Shown: positions 45,741 to 54,398 of the stretch, piece by piece | How positions within the stretch are numbered: the stretch's first letter is position 1 | How the letters are laid out: each line of letters starts with the position of its first letter | NCBI GenBank assembly: GCA_023412765.1 | Contig: JAEZBX010000193.1 | Location: forward strand, 1-56,772 | Length of the DNA: 56,772 bases | From: Bacteroidota bacterium | GTDB lineage: Bacteria > Bacteroidota > Bacteroidia > Cytophagales > Cyclobacteriaceae | Reading direction: 5' to 3' | The notes under the pieces: generated by a model | Database searches by the model: none | Told to the model about the DNA's origin: nothing | The model's input: only the letters and a program-made list of their open reading frames with translations | Position numbers and translations under genes: made by a program

Positions 45741-46244
45741 TCAATTGTTTCGTTGCTGTAGTTGCCTTTGGTTACGATCTCTTAAATTCTGTTGTCGCTC
45801 CTGCTGCATTTGACGACGCTGTATCTGGTCAATGAGCATTTGTCTGAATTTGCGCTCAGCCTGGGGAAGTGATCGCAGTTTTTGTGCTGATATCACTTTC
45901 AAGAGCCTGCCTGAATAATCTTTTTCGAGATCAAGCTCTTTTTGCTTGGCCTTAAATTGTTGGTCGACAATTTCCTGGTCCGACTTGCCCGGCTCAGCAT
46001 TACGACCAGCCTCTCTTATTTCACGCCTGATATCCCGGCGCTTTTGCGCAAACTCGCGGTATATCGGCCAAAATTTTTCAGCTTCCTCCGGAGTCAATTC
46101 AAGTTGGTCCGTGATGTATGCTATTCGGGCGGCCTCAATCTTTTCGCGGACTTTAGGCTCTTGTTGCGGAAGATTGTCATCGTCCTGCGCCGCTGCAGAA
46201 ATAGCAAAGAGAACGAGAAAAAAGATTTTGATAAGATCTTTCAT
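45741..46244 (-). CDS. Spy/CpxP-like periplasmic protein
   Basis: A 167-residue secreted helical protein: a signal peptide (residues 1-19, ending SAAAQ), then KIEAARIAYITDQLELTPEEAEKFWPIYREFAQKR, the LTxxEAxKFWPxY pattern of Spy/CpxP-like proteins that follow ECF sigma genes in Bacteroidota. A Gln/Arg-rich tail (RQMQQERQQNLRDRNQRQLQQ) ends the protein. It probably acts as a periplasmic chaperone or sensor arm of the module. Third in order after the sigma factor and the membrane-anchored partner, 11 bp apart. Confidence 0.8.
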   Translation of the reverse strand: MKDLIKIFFLVLFAISAAAQDDDNLPQQEPKVREKIEAARIAYITDQLELTPEEAEKFWPIYREFAQKRRDIRREIREAGRNAEPGKSDQEIVDQQFKAKQKELDLEKDYSGRLLKVISAQKLRSLPQAERKFRQMLIDQIQRRQMQQERQQNLRDRNQRQLQQRNN

Positions 46245-46255
46245 ATGATAATCGA

Positions 46256-46672
46256 CTATGGTTCAATTTCGTTTAGTATACTTTCTATGTCCGTGTCATC
46301 CATCTGAAATTCAAATACGGCTTCTTCGATCTGATTAGCATCTTCAACGTCCAGTTCAATTGCATCCAGTAATTCTTCTGTTGTAAAGTCGGTGTCCTTC
46401 AAATAGGCTACAAGATCCTCAGTCTGTATTGATGCTAATATGGATTCAGCACTGATATCCGAGCTTGGGCTACCAATCCAGAAGACACCAACAGCCACCA
46501 GGATGGCAACAACTGGAATCGCAAATTGAAGCACGAATCTGTAAGCAGGATTCGACCGCTGGCTTTCGTTGGCGACTCGCGCCTGAATAGTTGTCGGAAG
46601 CTTTTCAAAGTATCCTTCAGGAACTTCGAAAGGATTTTTCTTCGGTATGTCTTCCAGCTTTTTCATATTCAT
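46256..46672 (-). CDS. Single-pass membrane partner of the ECF sigma factor
   Basis: A 138-residue protein (M at 46672, or the second ATG at 46666). The N-terminus MKKLEDIPKKNPFEVPEGYFEKLPTTIQARV is a motif typical of small proteins encoded beside ECF sigma genes in Bacteroidota. One transmembrane helix (about residues 48-66, VLQFAIPVVAILVAVGVFWI) follows, then an acidic periplasmic tail (EELLDAIELDVEDANQIEEAVFEFQMDDTDIESILNEI). It may act as an anti-sigma factor, but it lacks a classical zinc site. It lies between the sigma gene and the Spy-like gene. Confidence 0.75.
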   Translation of the reverse strand: MNMKKLEDIPKKNPFEVPEGYFEKLPTTIQARVANESQRSNPAYRFVLQFAIPVVAILVAVGVFWIGSPSSDISAESILASIQTEDLVAYLKDTDFTTEELLDAIELDVEDANQIEEAVFEFQMDDTDIESILNEIEP

Positions 46673-46700
46673 TTGACCTTTCTTTCGTCTAATAGTTTAA

Positions 46701-47237
46701 TCATTGTGATAGAAAATCCTCGATCTTTTTCACAGCGTGATGATAGCTCGCCTTTAGCGCGCCCACGCTTGTGTCTGTTATTTCCGAAATCCGCTCGTAG
46801 GGGAGGTCATCGAAGTATTTCATGTTGAAGACCATTCGTTGTTTATCGGGAAGTTTCAGCAACGCTTTTTGGAGCTTGAGCTGGATGTCATCGCCCGACA
46901 GGCCTGTACTAGTCTCTAGTTTTGCATTTAGTTCGGTCTCAACGTCGCCTATAGGGAGGAAGAATCTCCGTTTTTTCCGTTGGAGAAAGGTAAGGCATTC
47001 GTTGGTTGCAATTCTGTAAATCCAGGTAAAGAGACTTGCATCCTCACGGAAATTGTCGATGTATCGATGAACTTTAATAAAAACCTCCTGGGTCAGGTCG
47101 TCGGCGTCATCATGATCGATAACCATTTTTCGAACATGCCAGTAAACGCGCTTTTGATACTCGCGCACGAGCAAATTGAACCCATAATTTCGGGTATCGG
47201 GATTCCGAATCTTGCTTAACAGTTCCTCGTCTTCCAA
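46701..47237 (-). CDS. ECF-type RNA polymerase sigma factor
   Basis: A 178-residue sigma factor: region 2 YQKRVYWHVRKMVIDHDDADDLTQEVFIKVHRYIDNFREDASLFTWIYRIATNECLTFLQRKKRR, and region 4 LQKALLKLPDKQRMVFNMKYFDDLPYERISEITDTSVGALKASYHHAVKKIEDFL. The coding sequence must begin at TTG (47237); no ATG is in frame before an upstream stop. It is the first gene of a module followed by a membrane-anchored partner, a Spy/CpxP-like protein and probably a beta-barrel protein, consistent with an envelope-stress circuit. Confidence 0.92.
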   Translation of the reverse strand: MEDEELLSKIRNPDTRNYGFNLLVREYQKRVYWHVRKMVIDHDDADDLTQEVFIKVHRYIDNFREDASLFTWIYRIATNECLTFLQRKKRRFFLPIGDVETELNAKLETSTGLSGDDIQLKLQKALLKLPDKQRMVFNMKYFDDLPYERISEITDTSVGALKASYHHAVKKIEDFLSQ

Positions 47238-47326
47238 GAAGAATAAGAATATGGAAGTTAGACTTGCCTTTGAGCCAAAGGTTTAAATCCTTGAAGATAA
47301 TCCTTAAGTATCTCAATTAAAATGAG

Positions 47327-48397
47327 TTAGCTCAGAGTATCTACAAGTAACTCGAATTGCTCTTTAGAATGCGTTGGAAAATTGGCGAATCGCAGCTGAG
47401 ATTTCCTGGCTGACCCATATCCATCACCGGGCTGCATTCCTCTCTCTATCAGTTTACGGGTTAATTCTTCCGTGTGGTTGCCAGTTTCAGCCACGATCAC
47501 CGTCCTTGACCTGTTCTGTGGATCTTTAACAAATGGCTTGAACTCACTATGGTTTTCAAGAGCGTGGTAAAGCAAGGCGGCCTTATAATCGGTTTCTCGC
47601 CTTATAGTTTCGATTCCACGCCTCAGCATATCCTTAACGACCATTGCCAGCAGGTAAATCCCCAGTACGTTTGGTGTCTCTGGCGTTTGGTTCTTGTTGG
47701 CGAACGCTTTCATCGACGGAAGTGAGTGATAAGTTCCGATCTGGCTTCCATTCGATTGAAGTACTTCCGCGGTGGAGATACATCGGTCATTTGCCATCCA
47801 TACGCCCAGGCCGGCAGGAAGGCCAAAGCCTTTCTGGACTGAGAAGAATACTGAGTCCAACTTGGTGTAATCGAATGCCGGGAACGGAAGTGATGACACC
47901 GCATCAATTATCATAATGGAATGCGGGTTTTGGATCTTTAAGTTGTAGATCAAATCGAGCGGGACAGACACGCCGGTACTCGTCTCATTCTGCGTGATCG
48001 CGATCAGTTCTGTGTCGTTCGGAATATTTATGATCTCATCGAACCCTTCACCGTTGGCAACTTCTATTTTTTCCGGAGATTTTCCCAGTTGAGCAGCGAT
48101 TTCAAAGAATCGTTTTGAGAAAGAGCCATTGACGAGATGAAATGATTTTTCATCAGCCAGGTTTTGGATCGATCGTTCCCATATTTCTGTGGCAGAGCCT
48201 GTGAAAAAAATGTGATAATCTGAAGGAAGTCCAAGCAATTCGCGCAATCCTTCTACAGCCTCTTGAAAAATCTTCTCAAATGCCTTGCTTCTGTGTGATA
48301 GGGTTGGGATGCCATCGCGGAAAGCTGTTCGCGCGTGCCCTTCTACGGTAAAATATAGCTGCGATGGACCCGGTGTGAAGTTTATTTTTGAATTCAT
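47327..48397 (-). CDS. Class V aminotransferase (SerC-like)
   Basis: A 356-residue PLP enzyme of fold type I. It has NFTPGPSQLYFTV, the SLSHRSKAFEKIFQEA block (as LSHRSKAFEKIF), a catalytic Asp in IIDAVSSLPFPAFD, and the PLP Lys in SVQKGFGLPAGLGVW. The order fits phosphoserine aminotransferase or alanine-glyoxylate-type enzymes. It would transfer an amino group in serine (or related) synthesis. It is monocistronic; the upstream 467 bp contains repeats and a candidate non-coding transcript. Confidence 0.85.
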   Translation of the reverse strand: MNSKINFTPGPSQLYFTVEGHARTAFRDGIPTLSHRSKAFEKIFQEAVEGLRELLGLPSDYHIFFTGSATEIWERSIQNLADEKSFHLVNGSFSKRFFEIAAQLGKSPEKIEVANGEGFDEIINIPNDTELIAITQNETSTGVSVPLDLIYNLKIQNPHSIMIIDAVSSLPFPAFDYTKLDSVFFSVQKGFGLPAGLGVWMANDRCISTAEVLQSNGSQIGTYHSLPSMKAFANKNQTPETPNVLGIYLLAMVVKDMLRRGIETIRRETDYKAALLYHALENHSEFKPFVKDPQNRSRTVIVAETGNHTEELTRKLIERGMQPGDGYGSARKSQLRFANFPTHSKEQFELLVDTLS

Positions 48398-48412
48398 ATT
48401 GGCGGCAAAATA

Positions 48413-48551
48413 GTTAATAGTTATTAGTTATTTGTTAATAGTGGAGTGTAGGTCTTGTCGACACCATTTCGTGGCGATATTGGCAATATGATCCAATAGA
48501 TTGTCCTGGCACAATTAGCTGAGCCAGACCTAATAACTAATAACTATTAAC
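48413..48551. repeat. Inverted repeat built from GTTAATA heptamers
   Basis: GTTAATAGTTATTAGTTAT (48413-48431) is the exact reverse complement of ATAACTAATAACTATTAAC (48533-48551), with about 100 bp between. Both arms are period-7 arrays. The left arm's sequence also occurs at 18358-18376. The 139-bp block could be a fossil of a small mobile element or simply two independent arrays. Confidence 0.85.
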
Positions 48552-48559
48552 ATTTAACT

Positions 48560-48850
48560 CTCAGCACCTTGTGTAGCAAAAAATACGTTTTTGTCAATGG
48601 TGCGGCTTAAAAGTGTTTTGCCTAAGTTGCAGTCAAATCCCACTCGGGTTTGGGACACGTTTGCTGAACCTAACAATTTAAACAATACCGAGTGAAGCCT
48701 ACATACAAAATCAGGCCTCATCCCCGAATTTTCGGGGCCCTCGCCCAAAAAGCAGGTTAACAGAGGAAGGTTGCGGATGGCGGCAGCTCAAAACTTGTCT
48801 TATGGGGTTCAGAAACACCTCACCAAATCCGGTGGGCTTTTTTTTCCAGC
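48560..48850 (+). ncRNA. Candidate structured plus-strand RNA with intrinsic terminator
   Basis: No plus-strand gene precedes this stretch, yet it ends in a terminator-like hairpin (48819-48836) and T8. Upstream are two further stems: CACTCGG (48641-48647) with CCGAGTG (48688-48694), and the perfect hairpin CCCCGAA/TTCGGGG (48722-48737). A minus-strand reading (48554-48748) is open but is not convincing as protein. I could not match it to tmRNA, RNase P RNA, SRP RNA or 6S RNA. Confidence 0.4.
48819..48845 (+). terminator. Rho-independent terminator
   Basis: Stem CTCACC/GGTGGG (48819-48824 with 48831-48836, one G-T pair), 6-base loop, then eight T residues (48838-48845). Direction is plus strand. 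Confidence 0.65.
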
Positions 48851-48864
48851 CTTCAGTCGAGTGA

Positions 48865-49698
48865 TCAATTCAAGTGGGACCCGCAAAATTTACAATGCAC
48901 TGCATCTGCATCGTGACCTTCTTTGAGGCAGTTCGGACAAACCTGCGTAGTAATTTGTTTATTTTTCTGTGAGACCATTTCTGCGGATACTATACCCGTT
49001 GGCACTGCGATAATGCCGTATCCAAGAATCATGATAAATGAAGCCAACGTCTGGCCTAGTGCTGTCTGCGGTGCAATGTCGCCGTATCCCACAGTCGTCA
49101 TCGTAACTATGGCCCAATAAATACTTTTAGGGATGCTGGTGAAACCGTGTTGCGGACCTTCGATGAGATACATCAATGTACCGGTTATGATTACAGAGGT
49201 TAGAACCGTCACAAGGAATACGATGATCTTGTGCCTGCTTGACTTCAATGCCGTAGCCAGGATCTGACCTTCGCCAACGTATCTTGAAAGTTTGAATATC
49301 CGGAAGATGCGAATCAACCGAATACTTCTTATCACCATTAACGACTGTGCACCAACGAGGAATAGTCCCAGGTATGTGGGAAGAATTGAAAGGAGATCGA
49401 TAATTCCGAAAAAACTGAAAATGTATTTTGATTTGTTACTAACGATCCAGATGCGCATGATGTAATCGAATGTGAACAAAATGGTGAAGAACCATTCAAG
49501 GCCAACGTACCAGGCAGACATCATAGGAGAAATTTCTGGAAGACTTTCCAATGCGACGACGATCACACTACCGACAATGCAAATTAGAAGTCCAACATTG
49601 TATAACCGGCCATTAACAGTATCGGACTCAAAAACGATTTCATACCATTTTAGCCTGTTGCCGGTTAGTTTCGCTTTCGAAAATTTTGACTTTGCCAT
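48865..49698 (-). CDS. Voltage-gated potassium channel-like protein with zinc ribbon
   Basis: A 277-residue six-helix ion channel. The voltage-sensor helix carries regular Arg residues (LMVIRSIRLIRIFRIFKLSR), and the selectivity filter is TMTTVGYGDIAP, as in Kch/KvAP-type K+ channels. The C-terminus adds a small CPNC...CKFCG zinc ribbon after the last helix. It is the last gene of a minus-strand run (glycosyltransferase, PQQ dehydrogenase, VOC, EcsC, channel) with 6-37 bp spacings. Confidence 0.92.
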   Translation of the reverse strand: MAKSKFSKAKLTGNRLKWYEIVFESDTVNGRLYNVGLLICIVGSVIVVALESLPEISPMMSAWYVGLEWFFTILFTFDYIMRIWIVSNKSKYIFSFFGIIDLLSILPTYLGLFLVGAQSLMVIRSIRLIRIFRIFKLSRYVGEGQILATALKSSRHKIIVFLVTVLTSVIITGTLMYLIEGPQHGFTSIPKSIYWAIVTMTTVGYGDIAPQTALGQTLASFIMILGYGIIAVPTGIVSAEMVSQKNKQITTQVCPNCLKEGHDADAVHCKFCGSHLN

Positions 49699-49733
49699 GT
49701 GTCAATATACAAGTCTGCAAGAGAGTGGTAGAC

Positions 49734-50465
49734 TTAATTCAATAGTTTGTGTTTAGTCCAACGCAATCGGTATGCGTTCATAGCTGTCTTGCCTAACTTT
49801 TCTGTGAGTCGATGATTGACATAGGCGCCAACCGGCGCGCCAATAAATGGAACCAGTTGAAGAAGCTTAGCAATGTCAATGTAGTCACGGTATTCAAGTT
49901 GAAAAGTTCGCCAATCGAATTGGCTGATGTCCTCCGGAAGATTTTCCTGTTCATCCTCCCAGTTTTCAAGGATGCGGATGATTTTGTTACGGTGCTTTTG
50001 TCCGGAAAATGTTATCTGGAAAATGTGAAGAATATAGATGCGTTCCTTGTATTCACTGACGTCGAATCCATAGACCGTGGCTATTTCATGAAGCAATTTC
50101 ATCTTTAATGTAAGCCATAATGGAAAATCTGCGAGTCCGAGAAGAACACCTCCGAACCCAGTAATGGCGCCTTCAGTGGCGGCGGTGTTCTTATAAATGT
50201 TGATGCTTTTTCTGGCCTTTTTTTCACGTTCCTCCAGGGTGCCGTCAGCCAATGGGGCAGACGTTGTATATTCTGATCCGAAGATCACAGCGCGGACCAT
50301 TTGTTTAATTGCCGCCGTAACAGCCTTGTGAATTTTTTCCGGTATGATACGATTAACACGGTTCTGAAAACGTTTTGCCAGGTCTCCGACAAGGGAGGGA
50401 AGCAATTTCATTTCCCGTTGCCACGCGGCCAACTCATCCATGGCCTTTTGCTCATATGCAGTCAC
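49734..50465 (-). CDS. EcsC-family protein
   Basis: A 243-residue protein containing the EcsC pattern: KAVTAAIKQMVRAVIFGSEYTTSAPLADGTLEEREKKARKSINIYKNTAATEGAITGFGGVLLGLADFPLWLTLKMKLLHEIATVYGFDVSEYKERIYILHIFQ. One hydrophobic segment lies near residue 110. Family function is not established; in firmicutes it is linked to an ABC transporter of unclear substrate. GTG start (50465); the next in-frame Met is at about residue 9. It is 35 bp upstream of the channel gene. Confidence 0.88.
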   Translation of the reverse strand: MTAYEQKAMDELAAWQREMKLLPSLVGDLAKRFQNRVNRIIPEKIHKAVTAAIKQMVRAVIFGSEYTTSAPLADGTLEEREKKARKSINIYKNTAATEGAITGFGGVLLGLADFPLWLTLKMKLLHEIATVYGFDVSEYKERIYILHIFQITFSGQKHRNKIIRILENWEDEQENLPEDISQFDWRTFQLEYRDYIDIAKLLQLVPFIGAPVGAYVNHRLTEKLGKTAMNAYRLRWTKHKLLN

Positions 50466-50480
50466 AAGTATCGAAAGTAA

Positions 50481-50939
50481 TTAATTCGGGCTCTCTGTCA
50501 TCTGACGCTGCATCTCCTCAGGAGTAACATCGCGAATGTGTTTTGAGATGATCCACATATGACCAAAGGGATCTTGTATTCTGCCTGCCCGATCTCCATA
50601 GAACTGGTCTTGTACAGGAAAGATCGATTTCGCACCGTTGTCAAGCGCAATCTTTTCGAGTTGGTCTACGTCTGGAACGTACAAATTCAGAATAATGGAA
50701 GTGCCGCCAAGAGTATTGGGACTTTTGTTGTAGTCGGGATGTTCTTCAGCCAGCATAATTACGCTATCGCTAATTCGCAGCTCGGCGTGTGCTATTGTTC
50801 CATTCGGATCAGTCAAGCGGCTAGTTTCTGTTGCGCCAAATATGTTCTTATACCATTCAATTGCTCTGGCTGCGTCTCGAACAGCTAACATTGGAGTCAA
50901 CGTGCTAAAGCCTTCTGGAATGTAGTTGGAGTTTTTCAT
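50481..50939 (-). CDS. VOC-superfamily (glyoxalase/PhnB-like) protein
   Basis: A 152-residue protein with two beta-alpha-beta-beta-beta halves: LTPMLAVRDAARAIEWYKNIFGATETSRLTDPNGTIAHAELRISDSVIMLAEE and the second half ending IQDPFGHMWIISKHIRDVTPEEM. The pattern matches the PhnB-like, glyoxalase/bleomycin-resistance branch. The metal ligands are partial, so catalysis is uncertain. It lies 15 bp upstream of ecsC in the same operon. Confidence 0.88.
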   Translation of the reverse strand: MKNSNYIPEGFSTLTPMLAVRDAARAIEWYKNIFGATETSRLTDPNGTIAHAELRISDSVIMLAEEHPDYNKSPNTLGGTSIILNLYVPDVDQLEKIALDNGAKSIFPVQDQFYGDRAGRIQDPFGHMWIISKHIRDVTPEEMQRQMTESPN

Positions 50940-50976
50940 ACTGGAAGGTATAAAAATAAATACGAGGAATTAAAGG

Positions 50977-52335
50977 CTATCGTTGAAACTGAATTTTCCA
51001 GATCACATTGCTTGCATCATCTGCTACAAGCATTGAGCCGTCCTGGAGTACTGCAATTCCAACTGGGCGCCCGTACACTTCGCTCTCGCTTTGGTTGGCA
51101 ATAAACCCCGTAAGGAAGTCTTCAGGAGGACCTGAAGGTCTGCCGTTCTTGAAAGGTACGAACACAACTTTGTACCCGCTGAGTTCCGAACGATTCCACG
51201 AACCATGCTGGGCGATAAATGCACCACCACGGTATTTATCAGGGAACATTTCCTTATCATAAAATGCTAGTCCAAGCGAAGCGGTATGCGCGCCGAGTGC
51301 AACATCAGGTACGATGGTGTTTCTGACCAGTTCTCTTTCCTGTCCCTTGAGGCGGGGGTCTTCATTAGGACCAAAGTAGGCGTAGGGCCATCCATAGAAT
51401 CCACCATCCTTAACTTGTACGAGATAATCAGGTACCAGTTCATCCCCAAGTTCATCCCTTTCGTTTACGACGGTCCACAATTCATTGGTACCAGGAGCGA
51501 GTGCCATTCCCACAGGGTTTCGTAATCCAGAAGCGAGAATCCTTTCGCCAGAGCCATCAGGATTTACTTCAAGTATGTTCGCTCTTCTTACTTCGTTTTC
51601 CATTCCATGCTCAGCGATATTGCTACCGGAGCCAACAGATATATAGATTTTCGATGTATCGGCGTTTGTTATGATGTTACGCGTCCAGTGATTGTTGTAT
51701 CCTCCAGCAGGAAGCGTGACGATTTTTTTTCCCTCTGCCTTAATCTGGGTCTGACCTGGATTATAAGGGAATTGTAGCAAACCATCGGTATTTGCTACGT
51801 AAAGCAAATTGCCAATAACCAACATACCAAAAGGTTGATTTAACTCGCGCAATAAGACCTGTTGAACTTCGGGCTTGCCGTCGTTGTCCTTGTCTCTGAG
51901 CAAATGGATGCGATTCGCATTCTCCGATGTACCCTTCGATTCGGCCTTACCGGAAATTTTTTCAGCTACCTTTTTAATCCCCTTGCTTTCAGTCTTTGAT
52001 TCCGCAACCAGGATATCTCCGTTTGGCGTGACGTAAAGCCATCTGGGATTTTGTAATCCTTCAGCAAACTTTGTCACCGTAAAGCCTGGTGGTGCTGAGG
52101 GAACCTGGTCGTCTGGCCATCCAATGACTTTGCTATAGTTCTTTACAGATTTTGTCGCATAGGGAGGGGGCAGTGAATCGTGTACCAGTTGAACCGACGC
52201 GGTATCCCTATCGGGAAGTTTTGTGTTCTTGTCACCACCGGAACCGCATGCCGCGCACCACAGAAGCGTGAGTGCAGCCATATTTCGCAACATCGCCCTG
52301 CGAACGTATAGCCTTATAGTGGTTAACGGTATCAT
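50977..52335 (-). CDS. PQQ-dependent sugar dehydrogenase-like lipoprotein
   Basis: A 452-residue secreted protein with a lipoprotein signal (MLRNMAALTLLWCAACGSGG, M15; an earlier ATG at 52335 adds 14 residues). It folds as a six-bladed beta-propeller of the soluble glucose/sorbosone dehydrogenase type: GDILVAES, GNLLYVANTDGLLQFPY, NHWTRNI, LRNPVGMALAPGTNELWTVVNERDELGDELVPDYL and GFYGWPYAYFGP. PQQ-binding His/Arg residues are present but cofactor identity is inferred. It sits 6 bp after the glycosyltransferase gene. Confidence 0.88.
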   Translation of the reverse strand: MIPLTTIRLYVRRAMLRNMAALTLLWCAACGSGGDKNTKLPDRDTASVQLVHDSLPPPYATKSVKNYSKVIGWPDDQVPSAPPGFTVTKFAEGLQNPRWLYVTPNGDILVAESKTESKGIKKVAEKISGKAESKGTSENANRIHLLRDKDNDGKPEVQQVLLRELNQPFGMLVIGNLLYVANTDGLLQFPYNPGQTQIKAEGKKIVTLPAGGYNNHWTRNIITNADTSKIYISVGSGSNIAEHGMENEVRRANILEVNPDGSGERILASGLRNPVGMALAPGTNELWTVVNERDELGDELVPDYLVQVKDGGFYGWPYAYFGPNEDPRLKGQERELVRNTIVPDVALGAHTASLGLAFYDKEMFPDKYRGGAFIAQHGSWNRSELSGYKVVFVPFKNGRPSGPPEDFLTGFIANQSESEVYGRPVGIAVLQDGSMLVADDASNVIWKIQFQR

Positions 52336-52341
52336 CCCTTT

Positions 52342-53403
52342 TCAAATATCGGCCGATGAATAGCTTTCTACTTTCTCGTGATTCTTTTGATGATTGTTTG
52401 CCTTTGGAGGATTGACCGGAAGCTTATGCGATTGAGCAAAACGTTCTATCGATAAGTCGAACAGTCTTTCCTTGACTGCCTTTGGAAGCAAGCTTTTTAC
52501 GGCTGACTTCAATCGAGTCGATAAGTTGGTGTAATGTTCAATGAATGCAATCTTATCAGCTTCAGCGTCCACTAAAACATATTCTGGATGTTTCAATGGA
52601 AATTGCAACGGTTCAAGTTTTAGACGGGCCGACTTATCACCCGGATTCTTAGTATGGGTGGCATCATGACCGAAGCCCAGGTTTGATATCAGGTTTTTTT
52701 GTGGTTGGATTGTCAGCCCTGAATTTATCCGCCTTACAAATTCCCACTGGTAGTCCCACGTTATTGACGGATACAAAAATGTCCGCTCAAAAACCCAAAG
52801 AAAATAGTCGTATTCATATTGTGAGCTAAAATTGTTTTTTAGATAGCCAAGCTCCTTGATTTTCTTATAATTAGTCATCTCATAATCATACAAATCCCAG
52901 GCGCGGCGCCAGCTCGCCCAGCCCCAGATATTATTATGGTTCGAAAATGAGTAGGAGTATTCATTGGAACGCTGATGCTCAGGAACGAGGTTCGTTCCTG
53001 TTATCGCCATAATCCTTTTGTCATTGCGATAACGTTCCAGCAATTCGGTGCAGAAGGGGAAAAAATCTGCGGAGGGGTAGCAATCGTCCTCCAAAATAAT
53101 TCCCTCGGGTTCGTGTTCAAAGAACCAGGTAATCGCACTTGAGACGCCGCGACCGCATCCCAGGTTTTCATTTCGGAAAAGTGTTTTTACTTCACAATCC
53201 CAGTCAACAGCCAAAGCTGCCTCCCTTGCCATGCGGCAATTCTCTGCTTCGTTAGGGATGCCAGTCCTGGGACCATCTGCTGCGATATACAATCGAGTTG
53301 GCTGCACATCCCGGATTGCACTAAAAACTTGTTTTGTGACGCCAGGCCGGTTAAAAATTAGAAAAAGGATTGGAGTCGTCAACGGCACGTGTGCACTTTT
53401 CAT
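52342..53403 (-). CDS. GT2-like nucleotide-diphospho-sugar transferase
   Basis: A 353-residue protein of the GT-A fold: TPILFLIFNRPGVTKQVFSAIRDVQPTRLYIAADGPR at the N-terminus, the acidic metal motif EDDCYPSADFFPFCTELLERYR, and an NNIWGWASWRRAWDLYDYEM block. It resembles proteins annotated as hemolytic/HlpA-like sugar transferases. It likely adds a sugar during surface glycan assembly; the donor is unknown. It is first in the run toward the channel. The 249-bp spacer upstream (53404-53652) has no recognisable gene. Confidence 0.8.
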   Translation of the reverse strand: MKSAHVPLTTPILFLIFNRPGVTKQVFSAIRDVQPTRLYIAADGPRTGIPNEAENCRMAREAALAVDWDCEVKTLFRNENLGCGRGVSSAITWFFEHEPEGIILEDDCYPSADFFPFCTELLERYRNDKRIMAITGTNLVPEHQRSNEYSYSFSNHNNIWGWASWRRAWDLYDYEMTNYKKIKELGYLKNNFSSQYEYDYFLWVFERTFLYPSITWDYQWEFVRRINSGLTIQPQKNLISNLGFGHDATHTKNPGDKSARLKLEPLQFPLKHPEYVLVDAEADKIAFIEHYTNLSTRLKSAVKSLLPKAVKERLFDLSIERFAQSHKLPVNPPKANNHQKNHEKVESYSSADI

Positions 53404-53652
53404 GGTTATACCCTGGTTATTGGTTCTGCGGCCATTTGTAGAGGATTATCCCCAAATTGTTGGTAAAATATGTTGTTATGTGCTTAAGTATCTTCTCCGG
53501 GATAACACAAACTATCCCTATCACGGATTGGATCGCAAGCCCCGCATAGTTGTTAAAAAATAATGCCAACAAATTGTTTTGCTTAGGCCGAATGCCTTTT
53601 TGGGTTAATCCTTCTCTAAGGCAGCGGCGAGTCATTCACTGAATTTCTACCG

Positions 53653-54129
53653 TCACTCTGCCTCAGCATACTGGTCACGGAATTGTCGGACCAGGTCGTG
53701 GGATCCTTTTAGCAGTGACTTTTGTCTAAGGATCAACTCATTGGCTTCCGGAGTAAGCGCGGTACTGATATCAATAGCTTCAGAGTACGCTTTTTGGGCT
53801 GCATCTTCGCCGTATTCACATGCTGACAAGATGGACTTAGTATCATTTCCACTGAATGTGGCTTTAACATCCATCCATGCATGATAGATTTTTCCCGGTA
53901 CTGTCGTATCCGTTGCGGGCTCCCCACCAAGTCGGGCAACTAGATCAGATAGTTCGCGATTGTATCCGTAACTTTCTTCAATCATTCGGGAATAGAGCGT
54001 TCTTAGTTCCGCCTCCATCGAATCAGTATTTTCGATAGCTTTTTCGTAACCTCTAATACGATCGTTGTTGATTTTTATCAAATCGTTGAGCGTTGCAACC
54101 GTGTCGGTATTTAATTTCGTTCTTTCCAT
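53653..54129 (-). CDS. PA2169-type four-helix bundle protein
   Basis: A 158-residue all-helical protein of the DUF2383/PA2169 family: DTVATLNDLIKINNDRIRGYEKAIENTDSMEAELRTLYSRMIEESYGYNRELSDLVARLGG, then ACEYGEDAAQKAYSEAIDISTALTPEANELILRQKSLLKGSHDLVRQFRDQY. Length and helix order are as expected. The family is related to the ferritin-like fold and often stress-induced, but function is unestablished. The 269-bp spacer to the protease gene (54130-54398) shows nothing else. Confidence 0.9.
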   Translation of the reverse strand: MERTKLNTDTVATLNDLIKINNDRIRGYEKAIENTDSMEAELRTLYSRMIEESYGYNRELSDLVARLGGEPATDTTVPGKIYHAWMDVKATFSGNDTKSILSACEYGEDAAQKAYSEAIDISTALTPEANELILRQKSLLKGSHDLVRQFRDQYAEAE

Positions 54130-54398
54130 AACTTTTTTGGTTGATGCATCGAATGAGTTTGCAAAATCATGCCACCGTGAAATAGCGAATAGGCAGGTGC
54201 GTTTAAGATAATGAGATAACTTCTTGTGGAGAAATCCCCACGGATGTGAAAAATGGGCCCTTTCGCATCTAAAGAGGCTGATGGCTTTTGAAAGAAGAAA
54301 ATGACCGACCGGGGATTTGGATGCCTCCTGGGGAACTTGTTTATGAAAATTTGGTTACTTTTCTAAGTCCTGATAGAATTTTGAACTAACATTGGCTA

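Noticed and set aside
48554..48748. 64-residue minus-strand reading
   Set aside because: Overlaps stems and a T-rich terminator on the other strand; sequence lacks protein-like composition, so treated as part of a non-coding element.
48600..48850. tmRNA, RNase P RNA, SRP or 6S RNA
   Set aside because: The hallmark sequences of these RNAs (tRNA-like end, GAGGAAAGUC core, GGAGGC loop) were not found.
53417..53635. 72-residue minus-strand reading in the spacer before the glycosyltransferase gene
   Set aside because: It contains a hydrophobic stretch but no recognised family, no clear start and no ribosome-binding context.
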